64,000 bases of DNA from Actinacidiphila epipremni. Its GTDB lineage: Bacteria > Actinomycetota > Actinomycetes > Streptomycetales > Streptomycetaceae. Positions within the stretch are counted from its first letter, which is position 1; the number at the start of each line of letters is the position of its first letter. The DNA is taken from NCBI RefSeq assembly GCF_012034175.1, contig NZ_JAATEJ010000013.1, forward strand, positions 124,001-188,000, written 5' to 3'. The position numbers and the translations under genes are program-made. Below are positions 1 to 8,655 of the stretch, piece by piece. Under the pieces are notes generated by a model. The model searched no databases, was not told where the DNA came from, and worked only from the letters and a program-made list of their open reading frames with translations.

Positions 1-2130
1 GGCATCCTCGACCGTGAGGGTGAGCAGGACCGGCACGTACGGCCCCGGTCCGCCCGCCGACAGCCGTACCGTCAGCGGCAGCCGGGTGGGCCGGCCGGGT
101 ACGGTCCAGCCGTGGTCGGGGACGGCGGCGCCGAGCCGGGCCAGCAGGCCGGCGGCGGGCTCGTCGGTGAGGTCGGGGCGGATGCCGGGGACGGGCCCGG
201 CGCCGGTGGAGCGCCGGGCGGCGAGGATCGCCGCGGTGTCGATGCCCTCCGCGGACAGCCCCTGCTCGCCGCGGCTGAGCGCGAGGTCGGTGACGGGCGT
301 GACGGCGGTCGCGCCGGGCAGCGCCGCGTAGACGTCGTGCCGCTGGCCGGCCGGCGGGGCGGCGCCGACGGTCTGCACCGGCGGCGCGATCCGCAGGTCG
401 CCGCCGACGGCGAAGGCTGCCTGGTCGGTGGCGCCGCGGTCGAGGATGGCCAGCGCGGTCACGCCGAGGGCGCCGACGGCCAGCGCGAGGGTCATCAGCA
501 GCGCGGGGCCGGTGTGCCGGGCGGCCCTGCGGCCGATCTGCCAGCCGCCGAGCGGCAGCACGAAGCCCGCGGCGCGCCGGGCGGCGCGGTCCAGCAGCGG
601 TGCGGTCAGCGGCAGCAGCCGCAGCGAGAGCAGGGTCGCGGCGGCGGTCATCGCGACCGGGGTGAGGATGAGCACCGGGTCGACGGAGCTGCCGGACACG
701 CCGCCGGCCACCGGGCTGCGGTAGTGCCGCAGTTCGAGCCAGCAGGCGACGGCGACCGCGGCGAGCACGAGGTCGGTGCCGGCCCGCTGGAAGGCGGCGG
801 CCCGGGCGCCGCGCAGCCGCAGCCGCATCCCGGCGTGCCGGTCGGCTGCGGCGCGCGCGGTGGGGACGAGCACCGCGGCGCCGTGCACGGCCAGGGCCAG
901 CAGCGCGGCGGTCCAGCCGGCGGGTGTGGCGCCGGAGGCGGGCAGGTCGCCGCCGAGCAGCCCGGCGCGGTGCAGGCCGGTCAGCAGCGGCCCGGCGAGG
1001 AAGGGCGCGGCCACGGCGGCGGGCACCGCGATCAGCGCCCACCCGGCGGCGGTCGCGCCGACCAGCCGGGCGGCGCCGGCGCCGCGGGCGCCCATGAGGG
1101 CGATCTCGGCGGCCCTGGCCCGGGCGAGCTGCCGGGCGGTGAGGACCAGCGCGGCGGTGGCGAGGGCGGCGAGCAGCGCGGCGGGGATGTCCATTCCGGC
1201 CCGGGCGACGGCCATCGGCGCCGAGAGCGCGCCGAGGACGTCGGGCAGCCGTGAGGTGCTGTAGACGTCCGTCATGGCGGGCGGGCGGCCCTGGAAGACC
1301 GACAGGGAGGTGTCGCTGCCGGCGAAGCGGGCGGCGCGGTCGCGCAGCGGGCCGATGCGGTCGAGCGTGAGCCGTGCGGTGTCGGGGACGGCGATCCAGG
1401 CGGCGACGGCGTCGGCGGTCAGCGCGGGCTGCGCGGTGAAGGCGCCGGGCGCGACGAGGGCGAGGGAGTCGCCGGTGCCGAAGGAGCTGCTCATCCCGGC
1501 GAGCACTCCGGGGTCGCCGGGTGCGGGCAGGTAGCTGCCGGTGAGCCGCATCGCGACCCGGTGCGGGCCGACCTGGAGCCCGAAGGTCGCGCCGACGGTG
1601 AGCCCGAGCCGGGCGGCGGCGCCCTGGCTGAGGGCGACCTGGACCGGGCCGCCGCCGCCCGCCGCGGCCCGGGGCCAGGCGCCGGCGGTGAGCCGGGCGT
1701 GGGCGGCGGGGTCGGGCAGGGCGAGCACGACGCTGGAGGCGCCGCTGACCGAGCCGTCGGCGCGGACGACGGAGTATTCGGAGGACAGCGACGCGGGGGC
1801 GCGCAGCGCGGTGTAGGTGCGGTGCGGGACGTCGCCGAAGAGGCGGTCGAGGGCGGCGCGTACGGCCTTGTCGCCGCCGGGCAGGTCCTGTGCGCGGTAG
1901 TGGCCCATGACGTCGACGCCGATGTCGGTGTCCGCGGCGAGCCGCTGGCGTACGGCGCTTTCCACCGCGTGGTCGGCGAGCGCGGCGAGGGCGGACAGCA
2001 CGGTGGCCGAGAGGAGGATCGCGAGGGCGGCGGCGACGAGCACGGCCAGGTGGTGGGTGCCGCCGCGGACGGCGGGCGGTGTCGCGGGCCCGGCCTCGCG
2101 CTGCCGCCGCGCCCCCGCGTCCGTCGCCAT
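1..2130 (-). CDS. FtsX-type ABC transporter permease (partial, cut by the window edge)
   Basis: Reading from an ATG at 2130, about 710 residues are open to the window edge, so the C-terminus is missing. After a short basic N-terminus there is a membrane segment (LAVLVAAALAILLSATVL), then a long extracytoplasmic stretch of roughly 250 residues, then clusters of hydrophobic segments (PAALLAALATAALVLTARQLA, LLMTLALAVGALGVTALAIL). A large periplasmic-type loop between a first helix and a helix cluster is the FtsX/MacB permease layout. Streptomyces carry many such long duplicated-fold permeases that export lipids, peptides or drugs with a separate ATPase. No ATPase gene is visible here; it may lie beyond the edge. 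The gene follows DUF3710 in the same direction, but a strong hairpin lies between them, so it is probably a separate unit. The substrate is unknown. Confidence 0.75.
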   Translation of the reverse strand, partial: MATDAGARRQREAGPATPPAVRGGTHHLAVLVAAALAILLSATVLSALAALADHAVESAVRQRLAADTDIGVDVMGHYRAQDLPGGDKAVRAALDRLFGDVPHRTYTALRAPASLSSEYSVVRADGSVSGASSVVLALPDPAAHARLTAGAWPRAAAGGGGPVQVALSQGAAARLGLTVGATFGLQVGPHRVAMRLTGSYLPAPGDPGVLAGMSSSFGTGDSLALVAPGAFTAQPALTADAVAAWIAVPDTARLTLDRIGPLRDRAARFAGSDTSLSVFQGRPPAMTDVYSTSRLPDVLGALSAPMAVARAGMDIPAALLAALATAALVLTARQLARARAAEIALMGARGAGAARLVGATAAGWALIAVPAAVAAPFLAGPLLTGLHRAGLLGGDLPASGATPAGWTAALLALAVHGAAVLVPTARAAADRHAGMRLRLRGARAAAFQRAGTDLVLAAVAVACWLELRHYRSPVAGGVSGSSVDPVLILTPVAMTAAATLLSLRLLPLTAPLLDRAARRAAGFVLPLGGWQIGRRAARHTGPALLMTLALAVGALGVTALAILDRGATDQAAFAVGGDLRIAPPVQTVGAAPPAGQRHDVYAALPGATAVTPVTDLALSRGEQGLSAEGIDTAAILAARRSTGAGPVPGIRPDLTDEPAAGLLARLGAAVPDHGWTVPGRPTRLPLTVRLSAGGPGPYVPVLLTLTVEDA

Positions 2131-2332
2131 GCGCCGCCCCGCCCCCCGTGCCCCGCCCCTGCCGGGTGCCGCGGTGCAGCCGCCCGGCGGCAGACGCTAG
2201 CTGCGCACTCCGCGGCTGTGCAAGACTTTCGGCGGGCAGAAAACTATTTGCCGTCGCCTGTAAGCCACTTGCCGTTTTCTTGCAGGACGCCGCCTCGGGC
2301 TGCGGCGGACTTACCGGCTCCGCGCGAGGCCG

Positions 2333-2389
2333 GACGCGGACCGGACCCGTACCCCCCTCGTGCAAGGGGTGACGGGTCCGGTCCGCGTC
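2333..2389 (-). terminator. Perfect 18-bp hairpin downstream of DUF3710
   Basis: Two arms at 2333-2350 and 2372-2389 are exact inverted complements (GACGCGGACCGGACCCGT and its reverse complement), with a 21-base loop. It sits 30 bases past the end of the DUF3710 gene and lacks a U-tract, as is common for Streptomyces terminators. Confidence 0.75.
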
Positions 2390-2418
2390 GGCAGGTGGAG
2401 CGGGGGCGCCTCGCGGCG

Positions 2419-3195
2419 TCAGTGCAGCTCGGTGATCTCCGGGCCGCGGCGCATCGGGTCCAGCCCGTCGCCGAACTTGGACTGCTGCTCGGGTGTGGCG
2501 CCGTCCGGCACCATCTGGGCGTCGTTGGGCAGCTTGAGCACGATCGGGTCGCGCGGCGCCATCGGGGCCTCGCCGCGCACCACGACGGTGTCGCGGAAGA
2601 CCGACTCCAGCACACCGGCGGCGGCCGGCTGCACCGCGCCCTGCCCGGAGATCACCCCGCGCAGGAACCAGCGCGGCCCGTCGGAGCCGACGAAGCGCAC
2701 CAGCTGCACCCCGTTGGTGCCGTCGGGCAGCTGCACCGGCACCTGGGCGCGCAGCTCCCAGCCCAGCGGGCCCTCGACCTCGTCGACGACCCCGCCCTGC
2801 TGGGTGATCCCGGAGGCGATCTCCTCGCGCACCTCGCCCCAGATCCCCTCGGACTTGGGCGCGGCGAAGGCCTGCAGCTGCACGGCGCTGTCGCGCAGCA
2901 CCACGGTCGCGGCGACGATCGCCTCGCCGGCGACCTCCACCCGCAGCTCCATGCCCTCCACCCCGGGCACGAACAGCCCGCCGAGATCGACCCGGCCCTC
3001 GCCGGGCTCCCGCACCTCGGACACGTCCCACGGGCCGTCGGGCCGCGGCGCCGGCGGAAGGTTGTAGCGGCGGGAGTCGGCGGATTCCTCCGACTCGTCG
3101 CCGGCGTCCTCGGCCGGCTCTTCTTCGGACTCGACGGCCTCGTCGAGCTCGTCGAGGGCGTCTTCGCGCTCCTTGCGACGACGGAACACGGTCAC
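2419..3195 (-). CDS. DUF3710 family protein
   Basis: A 258-residue protein starting at GTG 3195, which overlaps the dut stop as GTGA, so translation is probably coupled to dut. The N-terminus is basic (FRRRKERE) followed by a strongly acidic stretch (residues 10-45, rich in E and D). The folded part begins near PDGPWDVSEV and runs to the end without membrane segments. DUF3710 proteins sit next to dut across actinobacteria and have no settled function. The family position and the conserved PWDVSE-type entry motif make the assignment firm, but a role cannot be given. It may be a cytoplasmic accessory to nucleotide metabolism by context only. Confidence 0.85.
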   Translation of the reverse strand: MTVFRRRKEREDALDELDEAVESEEEPAEDAGDESEESADSRRYNLPPAPRPDGPWDVSEVREPGEGRVDLGGLFVPGVEGMELRVEVAGEAIVAATVVLRDSAVQLQAFAAPKSEGIWGEVREEIASGITQQGGVVDEVEGPLGWELRAQVPVQLPDGTNGVQLVRFVGSDGPRWFLRGVISGQGAVQPAAAGVLESVFRDTVVVRGEAPMAPRDPIVLKLPNDAQMVPDGATPEQQSKFGDGLDPMRRGPEITELH

Positions 3196-3734
3196 TGTCC
3201 TTCCCGGTCGGTCCCGACCGATGTGTATCCGTTGCTGGACGTGCTGGATGTCCCAGGGGTGCCGGCGAGAGGTTTCTGCCCCGCGGCATGACCCCCCGTG
3301 GAGCCGAAGCCCCCCGCGGCCCTGGCAGAACCGGGAAGCTCCGCCACCTCGTGGAAGCGGACCCGCTCGACCTGCTGCACGACCAGTTGGGCGATCCGGT
3401 CGCCCTTGGCGAACCGCACGGCTTCGCGCGGGTCGAGATTGACGACGATCACCTTGATCTCTCCACGGTACCCGGCATCGACCGTTCCCGGGGCATTCAC
3501 CATGGCCACTCCGCAGCGGGCGGCCAGGCCCGAACGCGGGTGCACGAAGGCGGCGTAGCCGTCGGGCAGGGCGAGCGAGATCCCGGTGGGCAGCACGGCC
3601 CGCTCACCGGGCGCGAGCTCGGCGGCCTCGGTCGTGACCAGGTCCAGCCCGGCGTCACCGGGGTGCGCGTACGAGGGGACGGGTACGGACGGGTCCAGCC
3701 GCCGCAGCAGCACGTCCACCGGCGGTCGGCTCAC
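3192..3734 (-). CDS. dut: dUTP diphosphatase
   Basis: Hydrolyses dUTP to dUMP and pyrophosphate, keeping uracil out of DNA and feeding dTMP synthesis. The 180-residue protein has all five trimeric dUTPase motifs in order: HPGDAGLDL, HPRSGLAARCGV, NAPGTVDAGYRGEI, FAKGDRIAQLV and the glycine-rich GGFGSTGGH near the C-terminus. The GTG start at 3734 overlaps the upstream thioesterase stop as GTGA, and the gene's own stop overlaps the DUF3710 start in the same way, so all three are likely one translationally coupled operon. The start places the conserved domain about 20 residues in, matching usual bacterial length (about 150) plus a 30-residue serine- and threonine-rich tail after motif 5. Confidence 0.96.
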   Translation of the reverse strand: MSRPPVDVLLRRLDPSVPVPSYAHPGDAGLDLVTTEAAELAPGERAVLPTGISLALPDGYAAFVHPRSGLAARCGVAMVNAPGTVDAGYRGEIKVIVVNLDPREAVRFAKGDRIAQLVVQQVERVRFHEVAELPGSARAAGGFGSTGGHAAGQKPLAGTPGTSSTSSNGYTSVGTDREGQ

Positions 3735-4336
3735 GGGTTCACCTCGAAGGCGCGGGCGACCTTGACCTGGTCGGGGTCGGCCATCGCGGCCCGGATCTCC
3801 TCGGGGCGGCCGTTGTCGGTGAAGTGGTCCAGCTTGACCTCGACGAACAGCGCGTCGGCGCGTACCGCGAGCGGGCCGTCGGGGCCGCCGATCCGGCCCT
3901 CGGCGCTGCTGTAGATCTTGCGGCCGGCGACCGCGGTGCAGCGCGCCGACAGGTGCAGGGTCGCGCCGACCGGCACCGGGCGCACGAAGTCCGACTCCAG
4001 GCGGCCGGTGACGGCGATGACCCGCAGCAGCCAGCTCAGCGCGCCGAGCGTCTCGTCCAGCGCGGAGACCAGCACCCCGCCGTGCGCCAGGCCCGGCGCG
4101 CCCTGGTGGGCCGGCTGCACGGTGAACTCGGCGGTGACACTGACCCCTTCGCCGGCCCTGGCGGCCAGGTGCAGCCCGTGCGGCTGGGCGTCGCCGCAGC
4201 CGAAGCACTGGTCGTAGTGCGCGCCCAGCAGCTCGCCGGGCGCGGGGGCGTCGGGGTGGCGTACCGGCGCTACGGCGTCGGCGGGCGGCGTCAGGCCGGG
4301 CCTCGGCGTACCGGCGGGTGTCGTGGCTGCACTCAC
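3731..4336 (-). CDS. PaaI-type hotdog-fold thioesterase
   Basis: A 201-residue protein of the hotdog fold that would hydrolyse an acyl-CoA thioester. The signature AHGGVLVSALDETLG lies mid-protein, followed by the typical strand pattern ending in VEVKLDHF. An N-terminal CFGCGDAQPHGLHL segment is the usual entry motif of the family in actinobacteria. GTG 4336 is chosen because it directly precedes a proline- and alanine-rich linker and leaves a 77-base gap to the divergent DUF3093 gene; a longer start would run into that promoter region. First gene of the thioesterase-dut-DUF3710 operon. Substrate unknown. Confidence 0.85.
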   Translation of the reverse strand: MSAATTPAGTPRPGLTPPADAVAPVRHPDAPAPGELLGAHYDQCFGCGDAQPHGLHLAARAGEGVSVTAEFTVQPAHQGAPGLAHGGVLVSALDETLGALSWLLRVIAVTGRLESDFVRPVPVGATLHLSARCTAVAGRKIYSSAEGRIGGPDGPLAVRADALFVEVKLDHFTDNGRPEEIRAAMADPDQVKVARAFEVNP

Positions 4337-4413
4337 GCCCGAGACCCTACCCTCCTGGGCCCTGAATGCGGGCGGCGCGGGGCGCCCACAGCCGCGCATG
4401 GCAGTCTGGTGGC

Positions 4414-4938
4414 ATGCAGCCTTACGACGAGCGCCTGACCGTCCCGCGTTCCTGGTGGCTCCTCGCCCTGGCCGTGGGCGTGGCGCTGGCGCTGATCCTG
4501 CTCCCGTTCGGCCCGCTGCCGCTGCTCGGGGGGCTGGTGGGCGGGGCGGCGCTGTCGATGATGGCGGTCAGCTCCTACGGCTCGGCCCGGATCCGGGTGG
4601 TGGCCGGCTCGCTGGTCGCGGGCTCGGCGCGGATCCCGGTGACGGCGCTGGGCGAGGCGACGGTCCTGGGCCGCGAGGAGGCGATGGCGTGGCGGACGTA
4701 CAAGGCCGACCCGCGGGCCTTCATGCTGCTGCGCTCGTACGTGCCGACCGCGCTGCGGGTGCAGATCACCGACCCGCAGGACCCGACGCCGTACGTCTAC
4801 CTCTCCACGCGCTCCCCGCAGCGGCTGGCGGCGGCCCTGGAGGCGGCCAGGGGCGGGGCGGAGCAGGCCGGGGCACGGCGAACGGCACCGGAAGCGGCGC
4901 AGGAACCCGCGCAGGCACCGGCGGCCGACGCGCGCTGA
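4414..4938 (+). CDS. DUF3093 family membrane protein
   Basis: A 174-residue protein from ATG 4414. Residues 10-55 form two adjacent hydrophobic segments (WWLLALAVGVALALILLPF and LLGGLVGGAALSMMAVSS), followed by a cytoplasmic-type domain with the conserved run AMAWRTYKADPRAFMLLRSYV. The C-terminal 30 residues are an alanine/proline tail. This fits DUF3093, which in Streptomyces lies beside dut and DUF4193. It is transcribed divergently from the thioesterase operon. No function is known for the family; the single-pass or hairpin membrane anchor is what can be seen. Confidence 0.85.
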   Translation: MQPYDERLTVPRSWWLLALAVGVALALILLPFGPLPLLGGLVGGAALSMMAVSSYGSARIRVVAGSLVAGSARIPVTALGEATVLGREEAMAWRTYKADPRAFMLLRSYVPTALRVQITDPQDPTPYVYLSTRSPQRLAAALEAARGGAEQAGARRTAPEAAQEPAQAPAADAR

Positions 4939-5013
4939 GGGCCCGAGGGCGCGCAGAACAGGGCGCCGAAGGGGTATGGCGCCGGATGCGGGGAGCCGGA
5001 AGGGCCCGGCGGG

Positions 5014-5793
5014 TCAGCAGCCGGGATACGGTCCCGGGCCGGCCTCGGAGGCCGGCAGCTCCGGCCAGGGGAACTGGGCCGCGCGCAGGTCGCGGCGGAC
5101 CCGCTCGGCGAGCCTGCGGGTGTCGCGGCGGTTGACCACCGCGCCGACGGCCGCGCCGATCATGAACGGCGTCAGGGTCGGGGCGTTGCGCAGGGTGCGG
5201 CGCAGCAGCTGCTGGCGCATGCCGCGTTTCATGCTGCTGCCCAGGGCGACGTTGACCGTGGACAGTTTCAGCACGTCGATACCGCGCTGCTCGGTCCAGG
5301 ACCACAGATAGGCGGTGGCCCGCTCGCGGGCACTGCCGGGGACGCGTAGTCCGTAGACCTCGTGCAGCTCGGCGATGAGCTTGTACTCGATGACCGCGAC
5401 GCCCAGCGTCTCGGTCGCGAGCTCGGCCGGCATGGTCGGCGGGCTGGGCAGCATCGCGGCGGCGCCGACCCCGGCGCCGACCGTCATGGTGCCCTTGACC
5501 GCGGCGGCGATCAGCCGGTCGGCGATCTCCTCGGGGCCCAGGCCCGGGAACTGCCTGCGCAGCGCGGCCAGGTCCCGCACGGGGATGCGGGGTGCCACGT
5601 CGATCAGCCGCTCGGCGACCGACCCGATCCCTGCCCGGCCGGCTTTCACGGCGCCGCCGCTCACGCGGACGCCGCCGCGCACACCGCTCACGCCGTGCCT
5701 GACGCCCCGGCCCAGACCGCGCGCGGTCATGGCCGCGAGCGAGGCCGCACGGCCCCGCTCGGCGCCCTCACGGCCTCCCGGCGTGCCCGACAT
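5014..5793 (-). CDS. EcsC-like protein of unknown function
   Basis: A 259-residue protein from ATG 5793. The N-terminal 60 residues are basic and glycine-rich. The centre has an alanine/glycine-rich segment (GAGVGAAAMLPSPPTMPAEL) followed by helices ending in TPFMIGAAVGAVVNRRDTRR. Such glycine-rich helical pairs after a conserved HEVYGL-type helix are what EcsC-family proteins show. It starts 5 bases after the DUF4193 stop, so both are one transcript. Function is unknown; a peripheral membrane role is likely from composition. Confidence 0.6.
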   Translation of the reverse strand: MSGTPGGREGAERGRAASLAAMTARGLGRGVRHGVSGVRGGVRVSGGAVKAGRAGIGSVAERLIDVAPRIPVRDLAALRRQFPGLGPEEIADRLIAAAVKGTMTVGAGVGAAAMLPSPPTMPAELATETLGVAVIEYKLIAELHEVYGLRVPGSARERATAYLWSWTEQRGIDVLKLSTVNVALGSSMKRGMRQQLLRRTLRNAPTLTPFMIGAAVGAVVNRRDTRRLAERVRRDLRAAQFPWPELPASEAGPGPYPGC

Positions 5794-5798
5794 CCGGA

Positions 5799-6098
5799 TC
5801 AGGCCGCGCAGTCGCGGCAGATCGGGTTGCCGTTCTTCTCGGAGGCCAGCTGGCTCCGGTGGTGGACCAGGAAGCAGCTCATGCAGGTGAACTCGTCCGC
5901 CTGGCGGGGCAGCACGCGGACCGACAGCTCCTCGTTGGACAGGTCGGCCCCGGGCAGCTCCAGGGACTCGGCCTGGTCGAACTCGTCGACGTCGACCGCG
6001 GAGGTCGACTTCTCGTTCCGCCGGGCCTTCAGCTCTTCGATGCTGTCCTCGTTGACGTCATCGTCGGTCTTGCGTGGCGTGTCGTAATCAGTAGCCAT
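5799..6098 (-). CDS. DUF4193 zinc-ribbon protein
   Basis: A 99-residue acidic protein. The C-terminus carries two cysteine pairs, FTCMSC and ICRDC, about 18 residues apart, a zinc-ribbon arrangement. The middle (DEFDQAESLELPGADLSNEE) is acidic. This is the actinobacterial DUF4193 family, a conserved small protein whose role is not settled; CarD/RbpA-like RNA polymerase binding has been suggested for zinc proteins of this size, but nothing here proves it. It is the first gene of a unit with the EcsC-like gene, and its promoter must lie in the TGATCA-rich region just upstream. Confidence 0.9.
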   Translation of the reverse strand: MATDYDTPRKTDDDVNEDSIEELKARRNEKSTSAVDVDEFDQAESLELPGADLSNEELSVRVLPRQADEFTCMSCFLVHHRSQLASEKNGNPICRDCAA

Positions 6099-6553
6099 TT
6101 CGCTCTCCCCCTGTGGGTGTCTGCGGTGTCTCCAGCGCTCGTAACGCGCGGGAGGCCGGACTTGTGCCCGACCTGAAGCGGAGATTTTGCCTCACATCAA
6201 GGCCTGTTACTCAATCGACACCCAGCCTCACCCCCGAAGGGGTGATCACGGCCGTGGCCGATCATGGTCTGCGGTGGCTGGGAATGCTTCCGCCCCATCC
6301 GCCAGTACGTGTACTTCCCGTGATCATGACCTGCGGAAACATGGATTTTCCGGTCTTTTCCCCATGCTCTTGATCACCGAGTGTAGGCGACGTGGGAATC
6401 CTGTGTGCGATCGATCACAACCCTCCCGGGGGTGCCGCAGATGCGCAAAATTACTCGCAAAGCGAACACGTCCCGGGCGGGCCGCCACCCTGCGTGATCA
6501 TGGACGTGACGCTCTTCACACGATCCGGGCGGGTACGGACCGGGATCCGCCGC
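6099..6553. other. 455-base non-coding region rich in TGATCA palindromes
   Basis: No plausible gene. It is visibly less GC-rich than its surroundings. TGATCA occurs at 6243, 6321, 6371 and 6495, and a 15-base direct repeat (GATCATGRYCTGCGG) lies at 6260-6274 and 6322-6336. It contains the promoter for the DUF4193 gene and the 3' end region of cutS. Confidence 0.6.
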
Positions 6554-7813
6554 TCAGACCGGGATCGCGACCCGCATGACCAGCCCGCCGCCCTCGCGCG
6601 GCTCCGCGGTGATCACGCCGCCGTGCGCCCGCGCCACCGAGCGCGCGATGGACAGCCCCAGGCCCACGCCCTTGTCGCTCCCGGTCCGCTCGGTCCGCAG
6701 CCGCCGGAAGGGCTCGAAGAGGTTGTCGATCTCGTACGCCGGGACGATCGGCCCGGTGTTGGACACCACGAGGACCGCATGCCCGTGCCGCACCTCGGTA
6801 CTCACGTCGACCCAGCCGTCCTCGGCGACGTTGTAGCGCACCGCGTTCTGCACCAGGTTCAGCGCGATGCGCTCCAGCAGCACCCCGTTGCCCTGCACGA
6901 CCGCGGGCGACAGGGCCGCGCGCAGCTGCACGCCCTTGCCCTGCGCCTCGCCGCGGGTCTGGTCCAGCGCCTGGGAGGCGGCCTCGGCCAGGTCCACCGG
7001 CTTGCGGTCGATGATCTCGTTGTCGCTGCGGGCCAGCAGCAGCAGGCCCTCCACGAGCTGCTCGCTGCGCTCGTTGGTGGCCAGCAGCGTCTTGCCGAGC
7101 TGCTGCAGGTCCGGCGAGGCGTCCGGATCGGAGAGCTGGACCTCCAGCAGCGTGCGGTTGATCGCCAGCGGGGTGCGCAGCTCGTGCGAGGCGTTGGCGA
7201 CGAAGCGGCGCTGCGCGTCGAAGGAGCGCTCCAGCCGGTCCAGCATCTCGTCGAAGGTGTCGGCCAGCTCCTTCAGCTCGTCGTCCGGGCCCTCCAGCTC
7301 GATCCGGCGCTTGAGGTCGGAGCTGACGACGCTGCGGGCGGTGCGGGTGATCCGGCCGAGCGGGGCCAGCACCCGGCCGGCCATCATGTAGCCGAAGGCG
7401 AAGGCGACGACCGCCAGGCCGATCAGCGCCAGCAGCGAGCGCTTGAACATGGTGTTGAGCGCCACGTCCCGCTGGTGCTGCATGCACACGTTGATCTGCG
7501 CGGTGAACTCCTCCGAATTGGCGTTGGAGGGCAGCGAGGGACAGTTGACCTGCTGGAACGTACCCGTGATGATCTTGAAGGGCAGTTCGCTGCCCTGCTT
7601 GGCGGCCTGCGCGGCGAGCAGGTAGATCACCCACAGCAGCAGCACGCCCGCGATCAGGAACATGCCGCCGTACAGCACGGTCAGGCGTATGCGGATCGTC
7701 GGCCGCAGCCATGGCGGCCGGCTGTCGGCCGGCGCCGGGTCCCACGGGGGGCGCGGCGGGACGTGCGGGGCAGGCGAGGGCGAGGAGGCGGGGGAAGCGG
7801 TGGCCACGTGCAT
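6554..7813 (-). CDS. cutS: Sensor histidine kinase CutS
   Basis: A 419-residue membrane kinase. Two transmembrane helices (about residues 47-70 and 125-148) bracket a short extracellular loop with two cysteines, C91 and C110. HAMP follows, then the H-box ANASHELRTPLA with phospho-acceptor H210, the N-box NLVQNAVRYN and the G-box GVGLGLSIARSVARAHGG. The ATG at 7813 overlaps the cutR stop as TGATG. CutS with CutR is a conserved Streptomyces pair linked in published work to secretion stress and antibiotic production; the extracellular cysteine pair is thought to sense disulfide status. Identification rests on the partner CutR, which is nearly identical to what I recall of the S. coelicolor protein. 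Confidence 0.9.
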   Translation of the reverse strand: MHVATASPASSPSPAPHVPPRPPWDPAPADSRPPWLRPTIRIRLTVLYGGMFLIAGVLLLWVIYLLAAQAAKQGSELPFKIITGTFQQVNCPSLPSNANSEEFTAQINVCMQHQRDVALNTMFKRSLLALIGLAVVAFAFGYMMAGRVLAPLGRITRTARSVVSSDLKRRIELEGPDDELKELADTFDEMLDRLERSFDAQRRFVANASHELRTPLAINRTLLEVQLSDPDASPDLQQLGKTLLATNERSEQLVEGLLLLARSDNEIIDRKPVDLAEAASQALDQTRGEAQGKGVQLRAALSPAVVQGNGVLLERIALNLVQNAVRYNVAEDGWVDVSTEVRHGHAVLVVSNTGPIVPAYEIDNLFEPFRRLRTERTGSDKGVGLGLSIARSVARAHGGVITAEPREGGGLVMRVAIPV

Positions 7814-8466
7814 CAGATCCGGTAACCGGAGCCGGGCACGGTGACGATCACCGGCGGCTCCCCGAGCTTGCGGCGCAGCGTCATCACGGTGACGCGCACG
7901 ACGTTCGTGAAGGGGTCGGTGTTCTCGTCCCACGCCTTCTCCAGCAGCTGCTCGGCCGAGACCACCGAGCCCTCGCTGCGCATCAGCACCTCCAGGACCG
8001 CGAACTCCTTGGGCGCCAGGTGCACCTCCACGCCGTCCCTGGAGACCTCGCGGCGGTTGGGGTCCAGCCGGATGCCGGAGCGCTCCAGGACCGGCGGCAG
8101 GGCCGCGGTGGTGCGCCGGCCCAGCGCCCGGACGCGGGCGGTCAGCTCGGTGAAGGCGAAGGGCTTGGGCAGGTAGTCGTCCGCGCCCAGCTCCAGGCCC
8201 TCGACGCGCTCGCTGACGTCGCCGGCGGCGGTGAGCATCAGCACCCGGGTCGGCAGGCCGAGCTCGACGATCTGCCGGCACACGTCGTCACCGTGCACCA
8301 CCGGCAGGTCGCGGTCGAGGACGACCACGTCGTAGTCGTTGACCCCGATCCGCTCCAGGGCGGCGCCGCCGTCGTAGACGACGTCGACGGCCATCGCCTC
8401 CCGGCGGAGGCCGGTGGCAACCGCGTCGGCGAGCAGTTGCTCGTCCTCGACGACCAGTACGCGCAA
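7813..8466 (-). CDS. cutR: Response regulator CutR
   Basis: A 217-residue OmpR-type regulator: receiver domain with acidic pocket EDE near residue 8, phospho-acceptor D51 in VLDRDLP, conserved T/K switch residues (LMLTA, YLPKPF), then a winged helix ending TVMTLRRKLGEPPVIVTVPGSGYRI. TTG at 8466 is preferred over upstream starts because AAGGA lies seven bases before it and the resulting 217 residues equal the length I recall for CutR. An ATG at 8504 would add about 13 residues without conservation. It is first in the cutR-cutS operon and faces a small ORF across a 231-base intergenic region holding candidate operators. Confidence 0.92.
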   Translation of the reverse strand: MRVLVVEDEQLLADAVATGLRREAMAVDVVYDGGAALERIGVNDYDVVVLDRDLPVVHGDDVCRQIVELGLPTRVLMLTAAGDVSERVEGLELGADDYLPKPFAFTELTARVRALGRRTTAALPPVLERSGIRLDPNRREVSRDGVEVHLAPKEFAVLEVLMRSEGSVVSAEQLLEKAWDENTDPFTNVVRVTVMTLRRKLGEPPVIVTVPGSGYRI

Positions 8467-8519
8467 GGCGCTGTCCTTCCGTGAGCTGTGGGAATGCTCC
8501 CCCATCCTGCACCTGCGAC

Positions 8520-8536
8520 CGGTAAATCGGCGGTAA
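8520..8536 (-). promoter_or_regulatory. Direct repeat CGGTAA, 11-bp phase, upstream of cutR
   Basis: CGGTAA occurs at 8520-8525 and again at 8531-8536, exactly one helical turn apart, 54 to 70 bases before the cutR start. OmpR-family regulators bind such same-face direct repeats, so this is a candidate CutR autoregulatory site; no experiment is implied. Confidence 0.4.
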
Positions 8537-8655
8537 GTGCCGGACGGGTGGAATTTCCATGGTGTCGGGGAGGTTTCCGCCGCGGGCACGGTGGGGAGGA
8601 CGACTGCACACCCACCCACCACGCCTGCCGCGTGTCGTCGCGCGCGGCAATTGGC

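Noticed and set aside
112..1254. Plus-strand glycine-rich frame over the permease gene
   Set aside because: Antisense shadow without any family motif; the minus strand codes for a membrane permease.
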